In this document: positions 1 to 6,173 of the stretch, in pieces
Layout of the letters: every line of letters begins with the position of its first letter
How positions within the stretch are numbered: position 1 is the first letter of the stretch
NCBI GenBank assembly: GCA_919902095.1
Contig: CAKKQL010000002.1
Coordinates: forward strand, 1 to 7,454
Direction of reading: 5' to 3'
Source: Acidiferrobacterales bacterium
GTDB lineage: Bacteria; Pseudomonadota; Gammaproteobacteria; Acidiferrobacterales; Sulfurifustaceae
DNA: 7,454 nt
The notes under the pieces: model-generated
The model's input: only the letters and a program-made list of their open reading frames with translations
Told to the model about the DNA's origin: nothing
Database searches by the model: none
Position numbers and translations under genes: made by a program

Positions 1-109
1 GGTCGAGGATGTTCGACAGGCTCGCGGCCTGGAAGCCGTGCTTGTGGATCTCCTGGAAGGCGGCATCCAGGATTTTATCGCGCGTGATGTCCGGCTGTTT
101 CGCGGTCAT
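1..109 (-). CDS. TetR/AcrR-family transcriptional repressor (N-terminal fragment)
   Basis: The reading frame runs leftward off the window edge, so only the first 36 codons are seen. The peptide starts MTAKQPDITRDKILDAAF and continues with EIHKHGFQAASLSNIL. This is the typical first helix and start of the helix-turn-helix of TetR-family repressors (T-R-x-x-I-L-x-A-A, then G-F-x-x-x-S). Members are dimeric DNA-binding proteins that usually repress themselves and a neighbouring gene until a small ligand binds the C-terminal domain, which is not visible here. The ATG at 109 is only 4 bases from a 24-bp palindrome (114-137) that is the probable operator. No Shine-Dalgarno sequence precedes the ATG. 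A consensus-like promoter would start transcription at or near the ATG itself, so a leaderless mRNA is possible. The family call is firm; ligand and full targets cannot be read from this fragment. Confidence 0.85.
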   Translation of the reverse strand, partial: MTAKQPDITRDKILDAAFQEIHKHGFQAASLSNILD

Positions 110-113
110 GGCT

Positions 114-137
114 GTAACATACCGGACGGTATGTTAC
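114..137. promoter_or_regulatory. Palindromic operator, probably for the adjacent TetR-family repressor
   Basis: GTAACATACCG and CGGTATGTTAC form a perfect 11-bp inverted repeat separated by the two bases GA. The length, symmetry and position between a tetR-type gene and a divergent gene are typical of TetR-family operators. The palindrome covers the predicted -10 region and most of the spacer of the leftward promoter. It also lies in the likely promoter zone of the rightward DUF1272 gene, so one bound dimer could shut both directions. Binding by this particular regulator is inferred from position. Confidence 0.8.
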
Positions 138-145
138 TATGTCAA
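116..145 (-). promoter_or_regulatory. Predicted sigma-70 promoter of the tetR-type gene
   Basis: Reading leftward, a perfect TTGACA -35 box lies at 145-140. After an 18-base spacer a TATGTT -10 box (4 of 6 consensus bases) lies at 121-116. Both the spacer and the -10 box fall inside the palindromic operator, fitting autorepression. Transcription would start around base 109, which is the start codon of the repressor gene, implying a leaderless message. A weaker rightward -10 (TACTAT, 135-140) may serve the DUF1272 gene, but its -35 match is poor. Confidence 0.5.
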
Positions 146-171
146 GGCCTATTCAGCACGAAGGGAGCGCC

Positions 172-480
172 ATGCTTGAACTCAGATCCACCTGTGAGCA
201 TTGCAATAAACCCTTGCCGCCGGACTCACTTGAGGCGCGCATCTGCACGTATGAATGCACGTTCTGCGCGACGTGCGTAGATACTTTTCTGGGCAACGTC
301 TGTCCGAACTGCGGTGGCGGCTTTATGCCCAGGCCCATCAGGCCATCGAAAAACTGGAAAGGCGATAACTACCTTGGTGCTCATCCAGCGAGCACGAAAG
401 TGAAACACAGACCCGTGAACCTAGAAGAACATGCGAAGCTGTTGGCTGCACAAGGTGGTTTGCCTCCCGAGAAGCGGTGA
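172..480 (+). CDS. DUF1272-family small zinc-finger protein
   Basis: This 102-aa protein starts MLELRSTCEHC and carries eight cysteines: C8, C11, C25, C29, C32, C35, C44 and C47, ending in CPNCGG. They probably bind two zinc ions. The sequence matches the DUF1272 family as I remember it (MLELRP-type start, ECTFC block, CPNCGG end). The biochemical role of that family is unknown. The C-terminal half (about residues 52-102) is charged and without cysteines. The start at 172 is preferred over an in-frame ATG at 139 because AAGGGAG (161-167) lies just ahead of it, the family normally begins at MLEL, and 139 falls in the promoter region. The gene lies downstream of a TetR-type operator and 16 bases upstream of an attC-like site, so it may be both repressor-controlled and part of an integron cassette. 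The upstream limit of that cassette is not visible. Confidence 0.85.
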   Translation: MLELRSTCEHCNKPLPPDSLEARICTYECTFCATCVDTFLGNVCPNCGGGFMPRPIRPSKNWKGDNYLGAHPASTKVKHRPVNLEEHAKLLAAQGGLPPEKR

Positions 481-496
481 TGCAAAAAACTAAAAC

Positions 497-584
497 GGCT
501 AACAACGCCATCAACACGGACAGTGAAAAGCGGCGCGCCTTCGTCGCACCGCTTTTCACTGTCGGTTATGGCGAACATTAGGGC
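497..584 (+). other. attC-like integron recombination site 1
   Basis: This imperfect palindrome has the layout of an attC site. The R'' box GGCTAAC (497-503) is followed by a 3-base spacer, and GCCAT (507-511) pairs with ATGGC (568-572) as the L boxes. A perfect 15-bp stem follows (519-533 with 549-563), with two unpaired bases on the left strand (A516 and G518), as expected for extrahelical bases. On the right a 4-base spacer leads to the R' box ATTAGGG (577-583). The R' box has A where the conserved G of GTT should be, at the crossover position, so the site may be impaired. No T-run follows the stem, which argues against a terminator. It would be the attC of the DUF1272 cassette. Confidence 0.75.
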
Positions 585-586
585 CA

Positions 587-617
587 TTGGTACGAGCTAA
601 AGACGGCTGAATATACT
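587..617 (+). promoter_or_regulatory. Possible promoter inside the cassette
   Basis: TTGGTA (587-592, 4 of 6 bases of a -35) and TATACT (612-617, 5 of 6 bases of a -10) precede the yciI-like gene. The 19-base spacer is longer than the optimum, so activity is uncertain. Most integron cassettes lack a promoter and depend on an upstream Pc, which is not seen here. Confidence 0.3.
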
Positions 618-649
618 CAACCCTCCAATTTGATGGGAGAATAAGTCCG

Positions 650-937
650 ATGTTTATCGTGCTTCTTAAATTTTCTGGCAATAAAGGCCGAGCCAGCCAA
701 TTCATGGAAGACCACAAAAAATGGATCAAACGCGGTTTTGATGACGGCGTGTTTTTGGTGGTCGGTAGTCTTCAGGCCAACTTGGGTGGTGGAATTTTGG
801 CGCACAATACGCCGCTGCCAGACCTTTTAAGCAGGGTGAATGACGATCCGTTTGTGGTGGAAAATGTGGTAAGCGCGGAAATTATTGAAATTACGCCATC
901 AAAAACCGATGAGCGGCTACAGTTTCTCTTCGACTGA
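650..937 (+). CDS. YciI-family protein
   Basis: This 95-aa protein has the normal length and fold signature of the YciI family, a small ferredoxin-like alpha/beta barrel dimer. It begins MFIVLLKFSGNK and contains FMEDHKKWIKRG, then DDGVFLVVGS, an LGGGILAH block and a DPFVVENVV segment, ending in an EIIEI strand. The histidine H22 and the following aspartates D31/D32 correspond to the conserved His/Asp pair proposed as active-site residues in this family. The physiological reaction of most members is unknown. The start is supported by GGGAGA (635-640) nine bases ahead. The stop is only 8 bases from the next start codon, so it is probably co-transcribed with the broken tag gene. Base composition is AT-richer than the right half of the window. 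The family call is firm; the function is open. Confidence 0.85.
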   Translation: MFIVLLKFSGNKGRASQFMEDHKKWIKRGFDDGVFLVVGSLQANLGGGILAHNTPLPDLLSRVNDDPFVVENVVSAEIIEITPSKTDERLQFLFD

Positions 938-945
938 GTAGACAG

Positions 946-1545
946 ATGAGCACGACGATTGTCGGTCCCGACGGCAAATCACGTTGCCGCTGGTGCGGCG
1001 CCGCACCAGAGTTTCTGGCCTATCACGACACTGAATGGGGTTTTCCAGTCAGCGATGATCATCGCTTATTCGAGAAATTGAGTCTGGAGGGTTTTCAATC
1101 CGGACTGAGCTGGCGCACCATCCTCGCCTAGCGCGGGAATTTCCGCGCCGCCTTCCATAATTTCGATTTTGACAGGATAGCGCACTTCACCCAGCGCGAC
1201 CTTGATCGTCTGCTCAAAGACGAAGGAATCATCCGCCACCGCGGCAAGATCGAGGCAGCCATCAATAATGCCCGGCGGGCCCGGGAGATCGTGAAACGGG
1301 AAGGCTCGCTGGCAGCCTTCGTCTGGCGTTACGAACCAGACATGAAGCAACTTGCGGAACCGCAGACTGCCTCGACCTCGGCGGAATCGCTTGCTTTGTC
1401 GAAGGATCTGAAAAAGCTGGGCTGGAAATTCGTCGGACCCACCACGGTGTATGCCTTCATGCAAGCAATGGGGCTGATCAACGATCATGTCGTGGACTGC
1501 GTGATCAGAAGCAAAGTTGAGCGCGCGCGCAAGAGTTTCAAGTGA
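946..1545 (+). pseudogene. tag: DNA-3-methyladenine glycosylase I (Tag), interrupted by an amber codon
   Basis: Read through, the frame gives about 199 residues that match Tag from end to end. Tag is the base-excision enzyme that removes 3-methyladenine from alkylated DNA. Zinc ligands are present: C14, H27, and the H and C of NDHVVDC near the C-terminus. E48 and W56 sit where E. coli Tag has E38 and W46, which bind the base in the active-site pocket. GIIRHRGK and TSTSAES blocks are also intact. Codon 62 (1129-1131) is TAG where relatives have lysine (E. coli VLKKREN versus ILA-stop-RGN here), so one A-to-T change from AAG explains it. The nearby glutamate of the RENF block is also changed to glycine. 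Apart from the stop, the frame is continuous with no indel. No good start lies soon after the stop, so a functional product needs readthrough. A sequencing error cannot be excluded. The ribosome site ahead of 946 is weak. Confidence 0.88.
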
Positions 1546-1648
1546 CCGGGGCGCTGACATACGACGCGTTCAATTTCGGAACCGTGGAGAGGTCACAATG
1601 AAATAAGTCGGAACAAGATGCTATTTCTGAGATTCCCAAGAATATGAG

Positions 1649-1736
1649 CCCTAACAATCGCATGCACGCGGACAGCAAAAAGCGCCGCTCGTTCCTCGCT
1701 CTGCTTTTTTGCTGCCGGTGATGCGCAGCGTTAGTC
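1649..1736 (+). other. attC integron recombination site 2
   Basis: This 88-base imperfect palindrome shows all attC parts. R'' CCCTAAC (1649-1655) pairs over five bases with R' GTTAGTC (1730-1736), which keeps the conserved GTT crossover triplet. The L boxes CGCAT (1659-1663) and ATGCG (1721-1725) pair. The unpaired spacers are 3 bases on the left and 4 on the right, the same as in site 1. The stem continues with CAC/GTG, CGG/CCG and CAGCAAAAA against TTTTTTGCTG. Unpaired bases G1668 and A1672 occur only on the left strand, matching extrahelical bases. It shares the blocks CTAACAA, CGGACAG and AAAAGCG with site 1. It lies 103 bases after tag and 4 bases from the macB stop codon. Confidence 0.88.
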
Positions 1737-1740
1737 CACG

Positions 1741-3693
1741 CTACTCGTACCTTAACGCCTCGATGGGATGCAGCCCCGCGGCCTTGCGCGCGGGGTAGTA
1801 ACCGAAGGCGATGCCGATGCCGGCGGAGAATACGAACGCCAGCAGCGCGTGCAGCGGCGAGACCGCCGTGGCCCAACCGGCGAGCAGCGACATGCCGAGT
1901 GTCGTCAGCACGCCGAGGGCGATGCCGAGTAAGCCGCCCACCGCGCTCACCGTCACCGCCTCCAGCAGGAACTGCGTGAGGATGTCGCGCCGGCAGGCGC
2001 CGACGGCCTTGCGCAGGCCGATTTCGCGTGTGCGCTCGGTCACCGACACCAGCATGATGTTCATGATGCCGATACCGCCGACGAGCAGCGAGATCGCGGC
2101 GATCGAGGCCAGCAGCCACGACATGGTGCGGCTGGTTTCGGACAGTGCCGCCTGGATGTCGGCCAGATTGCGGATCTGGTAGGCGTCCTGGCGCTGCGAC
2201 GCCGCGACGCGGTGGCGCGAGAGCATGAGTTCGTTCACCGCCGCGGTCGTGGCCTCGGCCTCCGCCGGGCTGCGCACCTCGATGTCGACGTAGTCCAGAT
2301 AATCCTTGCCGAGCAGCCGGTGCATGGCGGTCAGCAGCGGAATCACCACCACATCGTCCTGGTCGCGCCAGCCGGTGGCGCCCTTCTCCGGCAGGATGCC
2401 GATGACCTGAAAACCCACCTTGTTGACCTTGATGGTCTCGCCGATGGGATCCTGGTTGTCGAACACCTCGCGCAGGATGGTGCGGCCGATGAGTGCGACG
2501 CGCGCGCGCCGACGGTTCTCATCCTCGGTAAAGAAGCGCCCGACATCCGGCTGCGAGGCGCGCATCTGCGCGTAGGCCGGGCCGGTGCCCATGATCTGGG
2601 TGTTCCAGTTGCGATTGAGGTAACTCACCTGCCCGCGCCCGGTGACGGTGCCCGAGGCCTCGCGCACCGACGGCAGCGTTTCCTTGATGACCGTGACATC
2701 TTCGATCGTCAGGCGCGTGGCCGCGCCGGCCTCGACGGCGACGCCGCCGACGCGCACCGCGCCCTGGCGCAACAACAGCAGGTTCGAGCCAAGCGCCGAC
2801 AGGCGCGCCTCGATGTCACGCTTGGCGCCCTGCCCGAGCGCCAGCATCGCCACCACCGATGCCACGCCGATGAGGATGCCGAGCATGGACAGGCCGGTGC
2901 GGACCTTGTTGGCCGCGAGCGTCTTCAGGCCCTGGCGCAGGTGCTCGCGGATTTCGGTGAAGGTCAGGCGCGTGTCGGCGGCGAGCGAGGGTGCCGCCGC
3001 GGCCGCGGGTTTCTTCCCGCTACGCTCCTTCGACTCGTCCGACTGAATCATGCCGTCGCGCAGGCGGAGAATGCGCCGCGCGTGGTGTGCCACCTCCTCC
3101 TCGTGCGTGACGATGATGACCGTGATGCCCTGCGCGTTGAGGCTCTCCAGCAGCGCCATGATCTCGCGTTGCGACTCGCTGTCGAGATTGCCGGTGGGCT
3201 CGTCGGCGAGAATCACGCGCGGGGCGTTGATGAGCGAACGCGCGATGGCCACGCGCTGCTGCTGGCCGCCGGAAAGCTCGTTCGAGCGGTGGTGGACGCG
3301 GTCACCCAGGCCGACCTGTTTCAGCAACTCCGCCGCGCGTCCGGTTTCCAGGCGGTGGCGCGAGTAGATCAGCGGCAGCGCGGTGTTTTCGAGCGCGGAC
3401 ATGCGCGGCAACAGATTGAACTGCTGGAACACGAAACCGATGGCCTCGCGCCGCAGCACCGCCAGCTCGTCGTCGGAGAGGTGCGCCGCCTCGCGCCCGT
3501 AGAGGCGGTAGGAACCTTTGTCCGGCACGTCCAGCAGCCCGAGCACGTGCATGAGCGTGGATTTGCCGGAGCCGGACGGCCCCATGATGGCGACGAACTC
3601 GCCGGGTGCGATGGTCAGCGATACGCCGCGCAGCGCGTACACCATGTTGTCGCCCATGCGGTACGACTTGTGGACGTCCCGAAGCTCCAGCAT
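1741..3693 (-). CDS. macB: MacB-type ABC transporter, fused ATPase and permease
   Basis: This 650-aa protein is close in length to E. coli MacB (648 aa). Residues 1-220 form the ATPase: Walker [10 protein letters not shown] (38-46), Q-loop Q90, signature LSGGQQQ (140-146), Walker B ILADEP (161-166) and H-loop H197. An Ala/Lys-rich linker leads to membrane segment 1 (about 268-287), a large periplasmic domain, and three more segments (about 525-549, 575-603 and 612-632) before the typical ALRYE end. MacB-type proteins do not carry substrate across the inner membrane. They use ATP in the cytoplasm to drive periplasmic substrates through MacA and TolC. Known substrates of relatives include macrolides, peptides and lipids; none can be assigned here. 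The ATG at 3693 fits the [11 protein letters not shown] start; the longer frame would need a TTG at 3738 inside macA. It starts 7 bases after the macA stop, so it is probably translationally coupled. Confidence 0.93.
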   Translation of the reverse strand: MLELRDVHKSYRMGDNMVYALRGVSLTIAPGEFVAIMGPSGSGKSTLMHVLGLLDVPDKGSYRLYGREAAHLSDDELAVLRREAIGFVFQQFNLLPRMSALENTALPLIYSRHRLETGRAAELLKQVGLGDRVHHRSNELSGGQQQRVAIARSLINAPRVILADEPTGNLDSESQREIMALLESLNAQGITVIIVTHEEEVAHHARRILRLRDGMIQSDESKERSGKKPAAAAAPSLAADTRLTFTEIREHLRQGLKTLAANKVRTGLSMLGILIGVASVVAMLALGQGAKRDIEARLSALGSNLLLLRQGAVRVGGVAVEAGAATRLTIEDVTVIKETLPSVREASGTVTGRGQVSYLNRNWNTQIMGTGPAYAQMRASQPDVGRFFTEDENRRRARVALIGRTILREVFDNQDPIGETIKVNKVGFQVIGILPEKGATGWRDQDDVVVIPLLTAMHRLLGKDYLDYVDIEVRSPAEAEATTAAVNELMLSRHRVAASQRQDAYQIRNLADIQAALSETSRTMSWLLASIAAISLLVGGIGIMNIMLVSVTERTREIGLRKAVGACRRDILTQFLLEAVTVSAVGGLLGIALGVLTTLGMSLLAGWATAVSPLHALLAFVFSAGIGIAFGYYPARKAAGLHPIEALRYE

Positions 3694-3700
3694 GGCGGGG

Positions 3701-4678
3701 CTACTTCTTCTGCGTCGAGGTGCGGCCGAAGGTGGCAAACGGATTGGTGCCGCCGGCGCGCTTCTCGGTCTTGATCTGTGCCATCCGCACCTTCTCGCCC
3801 TCGCGCAGCCCTTCGACGATCTCGGTGAACTTGCCGTCGGTCAGGCCGGGCTGCACGGCGCGCTCCTCCCGGCCGCCGCCGTCCGCCACCTGCACGTAGG
3901 CCTGGCCGTCGCGCACCTGGAGCGCGCGGCTCGGGACGCGCACCACGTCCTCCTTCGAGGCCACCTGGAACGCCACGCTCACGGTCATGCCGCTGCGCAT
4001 GAACGGCGGCACCTTTTCCGGCAGCACGTCCACGGTGTAGGTGGTGACGTTGTTCACGGTCTTGGCCTCGTAGGCGACGGCGCCGACCTCGGCCGGAATC
4101 GCCTCGCTCGGGTAGGCATCCAGGGTAATCCGCGCCTTCTGTTTGGGCTGCACCTGCGCAATGTCGGTCTCGTCCACCTGCGCCTGGACGATCAGGCGAT
4201 CGGACAGCACCAGCACCGCGTCGGCGCTGGTGAAGCTCTGGCCGGGCTCGACGTTGCGCTTGATGACGGTGCCGTGGATCGGCGAAAGAATCGGCGTGGC
4301 CTTGTAGAATTCCTCCCAGCGTTTCACCTCTTCCAGGCCGCGGGCGCGCGCGGCGTCGAGCAGTGCCGCGCGCTCGCTGGAACTCATCCACGCCAGAATC
4401 TGGCCCTTGCCGACGGCCTGGCCTTCCTGCACCAGCACCTGCTCCACGCGCCCGGCGAGCGGCGGTTTGATTTCAAGGCGGTTGCGCGGCTGCACCGTGC
4501 CATTGGCGAGAATGCTGATTTCGATATTGCCGCGCGTGACCTCGACCTCGCGCACGCCGTCGGCGTTGCCGCGACCCGGACGCACGAACCACGCCACCAG
4601 AACGACAACGATGAGCGCCGCGATGCCAAGCGCGATCAACTTCTGCCGGCGCGTAAGGCTCGCCAGATTCAGCTTCAC
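3701..4678 (-). CDS. macA: MacA-type periplasmic adaptor (membrane-fusion protein)
   Basis: This 325-aa protein links the MacB-type permease to the TolC-type channel. It has a short cytoplasmic start, one membrane anchor (about 14-32), two half-lipoyl motifs (about 67-98 and 127-150), a beta-barrel domain around the VDETDIAQV block, and a membrane-proximal domain with PPFMRSGMTV. The helical hairpin between the lipoyl halves is only about 28 residues (99-127, from SSSERAALLDAA to EEFYK). E. coli MacA has a long coiled-coil hairpin there that contacts TolC. The same short form occurs, from memory, in other adaptors of MacB-type pumps, so it need not be a deletion. The GTG start at 4678 overlaps the tolC-type stop as GTGA and has GGGGGTG just ahead of it. 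A GTG at 4711 is possible but would lengthen the overlap. The C-terminal tail is short and polar. Confidence 0.9.
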   Translation of the reverse strand: MKLNLASLTRRQKLIALGIAALIVVVLVAWFVRPGRGNADGVREVEVTRGNIEISILANGTVQPRNRLEIKPPLAGRVEQVLVQEGQAVGKGQILAWMSSSERAALLDAARARGLEEVKRWEEFYKATPILSPIHGTVIKRNVEPGQSFTSADAVLVLSDRLIVQAQVDETDIAQVQPKQKARITLDAYPSEAIPAEVGAVAYEAKTVNNVTTYTVDVLPEKVPPFMRSGMTVSVAFQVASKEDVVRVPSRALQVRDGQAYVQVADGGGREERAVQPGLTDGKFTEIVEGLREGEKVRMAQIKTEKRAGGTNPFATFGRTSTQKK

Positions 4679-5940
4679 GGTATCACCCCCGTGCCTTGCA
4701 CCTGTTCCCACGTCGCCTCGGCGGTAATACGGTCGCGCTGGCTCGCGAGCGCGGCCTTCTGGCGGCTGATGAGGTCATTCTCGATGATGTCCCAGTCCTC
4801 GAACGACAACAGGCCGTTATTGTATTTGCTGCGCGCGATTTCTGCGCGCGTGGCCGCGGCCTCGACGAACTCGCGGTCCACGCTCCGCTTCGCCTCCGCC
4901 TGCACGTAGCCGGTGTAGCCCTGCTGCAGCTTGGTGCGCAGTGTACGCACGGTGTTTTCGCGGCTGGCCTGCGCCGCCGACAGGCTCGCGGCCGCGCCTT
5001 TCGTGGCGTAGTAGTCCTTGCCGCCGCTAAAGATCGGCACCGACAGGCTCACGCCGGCGGAGTTGCGGTGATCGTTGGGCACCCAGCTTTCACCCTGACG
5101 CCCGGCGGTGCCGGTGAGATTGAGCGTCGGCAGCAGCCCGGCACGCGCGATGCGTACGTCCTGCTCGGCGGCCCGCTCCTGCGCCAGCGCCTGCTGGTAC
5201 TCCGGCACCTGCGGCAGCAGCGCCTCGAGGTCCGCCTTCTCCGGCGGCACGGCCTCGGGCACGTTGCCGGCGATGTCGAATCCCTGGGCGCGGTCCTTGC
5301 CGAGCGCGCGCGCCAACTGCTCCTGGGCCACGAGCAGCGCGTGCTGCGCCTGCAGGCGCTCGTAGCGCGCCTGCGACGCCGCGGCGCGCGAGAGGAAATA
5401 CGAGCCCTTGTTCTCGCGCCCGCCCTCGAAGCGCAGCTCCACGAGCTTAAGGTTTTCCTCGCGCCGGCGGATGATGTCGTCGGCGAGCATGAGACTGTCC
5501 TGCGCGTAGCGCAGCGCCGCGAACGCGGACTTGAGGTCGAAGCTCGCCTGCGCCCGGGCGATGCGCAACGCCGCCTCGGCGGCGGCGGTGTTGGCCTCGG
5601 CCTGCGCTACCGACGCCTGGTCCTTGAAACCGGCGAACAGGTTCTGGGTCGCGGTGACCGAGGCGGTGTACGTGGACGAAGACGTGGAATAGTCGTACTT
5701 GGTGCGGCCGGCGCTGGCCGACACCGACGGCAGATAACCGCCGAAGGCCGAGCGTGCCAGATGCTCGGCGGCGCGCACGTTGTCGTAGGCCGCGCGCAGC
5801 GCGGCATTTTGCTGCGCGGTCATGGTCACGCACGCCTCCCAGCTCAGTGTTTCCGCGGCGGCGACCGCCGGCAGCGCCAAGGCCGACACCAGCGCAAGCC
5901 CGCGCAGGCATGCTGGCAGAAAACGGGAACCTGGATTCAT
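4675..5940 (-). CDS. TolC-family outer-membrane efflux protein
   Basis: This 421-aa protein belongs to the outer-membrane factor family, whose trimers form a beta-barrel plus periplasmic helical tunnel for efflux pumps and type I secretion. Residues 1-29 are a signal peptide: basic R6/R13, a Leu/Ala-rich core and a probable cut after AVAAA. The mature part begins with LSWEACVTMTAQQNAALRAA, typical of the first helix. Two repeats of long Ala/Gln/Glu-rich helices follow, with strand segments such as YLPSVSASAG and GLLPTLNLTG at equivalent places in each half, ending ITAEATWEQVQGTG. The ATG at 5940 gives a clean signal peptide; an in-frame TTG at 5973 adds 11 uncharacteristic residues. There is no strong Shine-Dalgarno sequence at either. 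It is the first gene of the exporter operon and overlaps macA by 4 bases, so it is very likely the dedicated channel of this pump. Confidence 0.92.
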   Translation of the reverse strand: MNPGSRFLPACLRGLALVSALALPAVAAAETLSWEACVTMTAQQNAALRAAYDNVRAAEHLARSAFGGYLPSVSASAGRTKYDYSTSSSTYTASVTATQNLFAGFKDQASVAQAEANTAAAEAALRIARAQASFDLKSAFAALRYAQDSLMLADDIIRRREENLKLVELRFEGGRENKGSYFLSRAAASQARYERLQAQHALLVAQEQLARALGKDRAQGFDIAGNVPEAVPPEKADLEALLPQVPEYQQALAQERAAEQDVRIARAGLLPTLNLTGTAGRQGESWVPNDHRNSAGVSLSVPIFSGGKDYYATKGAAASLSAAQASRENTVRTLRTKLQQGYTGYVQAEAKRSVDREFVEAAATRAEIARSKYNNGLLSFEDWDIIENDLISRQKAALASQRDRITAEATWEQVQGTGVIP

Positions 5941-6047
5941 GGCGGATGCAACGTCAGGCGATTCGGGGTTCAACTGTTACCGAGCGGTCCAGATTAGCCA
6001 TAGCCGGCGCAAACTTCCAGCCGGGAATGCCGCGCGCGGCGGCACGG

Positions 6048-6173
6048 CTAGCGGGAGCGGTATTTGGCGGCGTAATGGGCGCGCAGCACCGTGCGCGTCT
6101 GGGCGTTTAGCTTCGGGTTGCGCGTGGCGGCGGTGCTGGCGGGTGCCGCGCCCTGTTTTCGTTTCCGTTTCAT
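6048..6173 (-). CDS. 41-aa highly basic hypothetical protein
   Basis: The frame starts MKRKRKQGAAPAS and ends AHYAAKYRSR, with about twelve Lys/Arg residues in 41 and almost no acidic residues. It has no membrane segment, cysteine or signal peptide. Its ATG overlaps the stop of the zinc-ribbon gene as ATGA, so translation by coupling or reinitiation is plausible and is the main support for it being real. The basic N-terminus suggests RNA or DNA binding, or contact with an acidic partner, but that is only inference. I do not recognise the family. It ends 107 bases before the tolC-type start codon. Confidence 0.5.
   Translation of the reverse strand: MKRKRKQGAAPASTAATRNPKLNAQTRTVLRAHYAAKYRSR

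Larger units (their letters stand above)
578..1730 (+). mobile_element. Integron-type gene cassette carrying yciI-like gene and broken tag
   Basis: The interval runs from the crossover position of attC-like site 1 (ahead of the TT at 578) to the G of GTT in site 2 (1730). This is the unit an integron integrase would excise as a circle. It holds two genes in the same orientation, both reading toward their attC, which is the normal cassette arrangement. Two-gene cassettes are less common than single-gene ones. Base composition is clearly lower in GC than the exporter operon next to it, supporting horizontal origin. No integrase gene or attI is present in the window, so mobility is inferred from the sites only. 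Confidence 0.65.

Noticed and set aside
139..171. Upstream ATG at 139 as start of the DUF1272 gene
   Set aside because: It lies beside the operator in the promoter zone with no ribosome site, whereas 172 has AAGGGAG ahead and matches the family start.
519..563. 15-bp hairpin as a rho-independent terminator
   Set aside because: No T-run follows on either side. The flanking R/L boxes and unpaired bases fit an attC site better.
946..1131. A separate 61-aa gene ending at 1131, with another at 1291-1545
   Set aside because: Both are in the same frame and together match Tag from end to end, so this is one gene split by a stop codon.
1598..1606. Two-codon frame ATG AAA TAA after a GGAGAGG sequence
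   Set aside because: It is too short to call a gene; it lies in the non-coding tail between tag and attC site 2 and has no supporting context.
2212..3774. 520-codon open frame on the + strand opposite macB
   Set aside because: Its product is Arg/His/Ala/Gly-rich without domains, and the opposite strand encodes all MacB motifs. It is an antisense shadow in high-GC DNA.
3518..4909. 463-codon + strand frame across macB, macA and the tolC-type gene
   Set aside because: It spans three recognised genes on the other strand and shows no recognisable domain.
4696..5997. 433-codon open frame on the + strand opposite the tolC-type gene
   Set aside because: It has low-complexity Arg/Leu/Gly composition, while the opposite strand has a signal peptide and clear TolC-family sequence.
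6028..6044. TGCCGC/GCGGCA hairpin just after the 41-aa gene as a terminator
   Set aside because: The stem is only 6 bp and no T-run follows on the minus strand. Chance pairing in GC-rich DNA is likely, and transcription may run on into the tolC-type gene.
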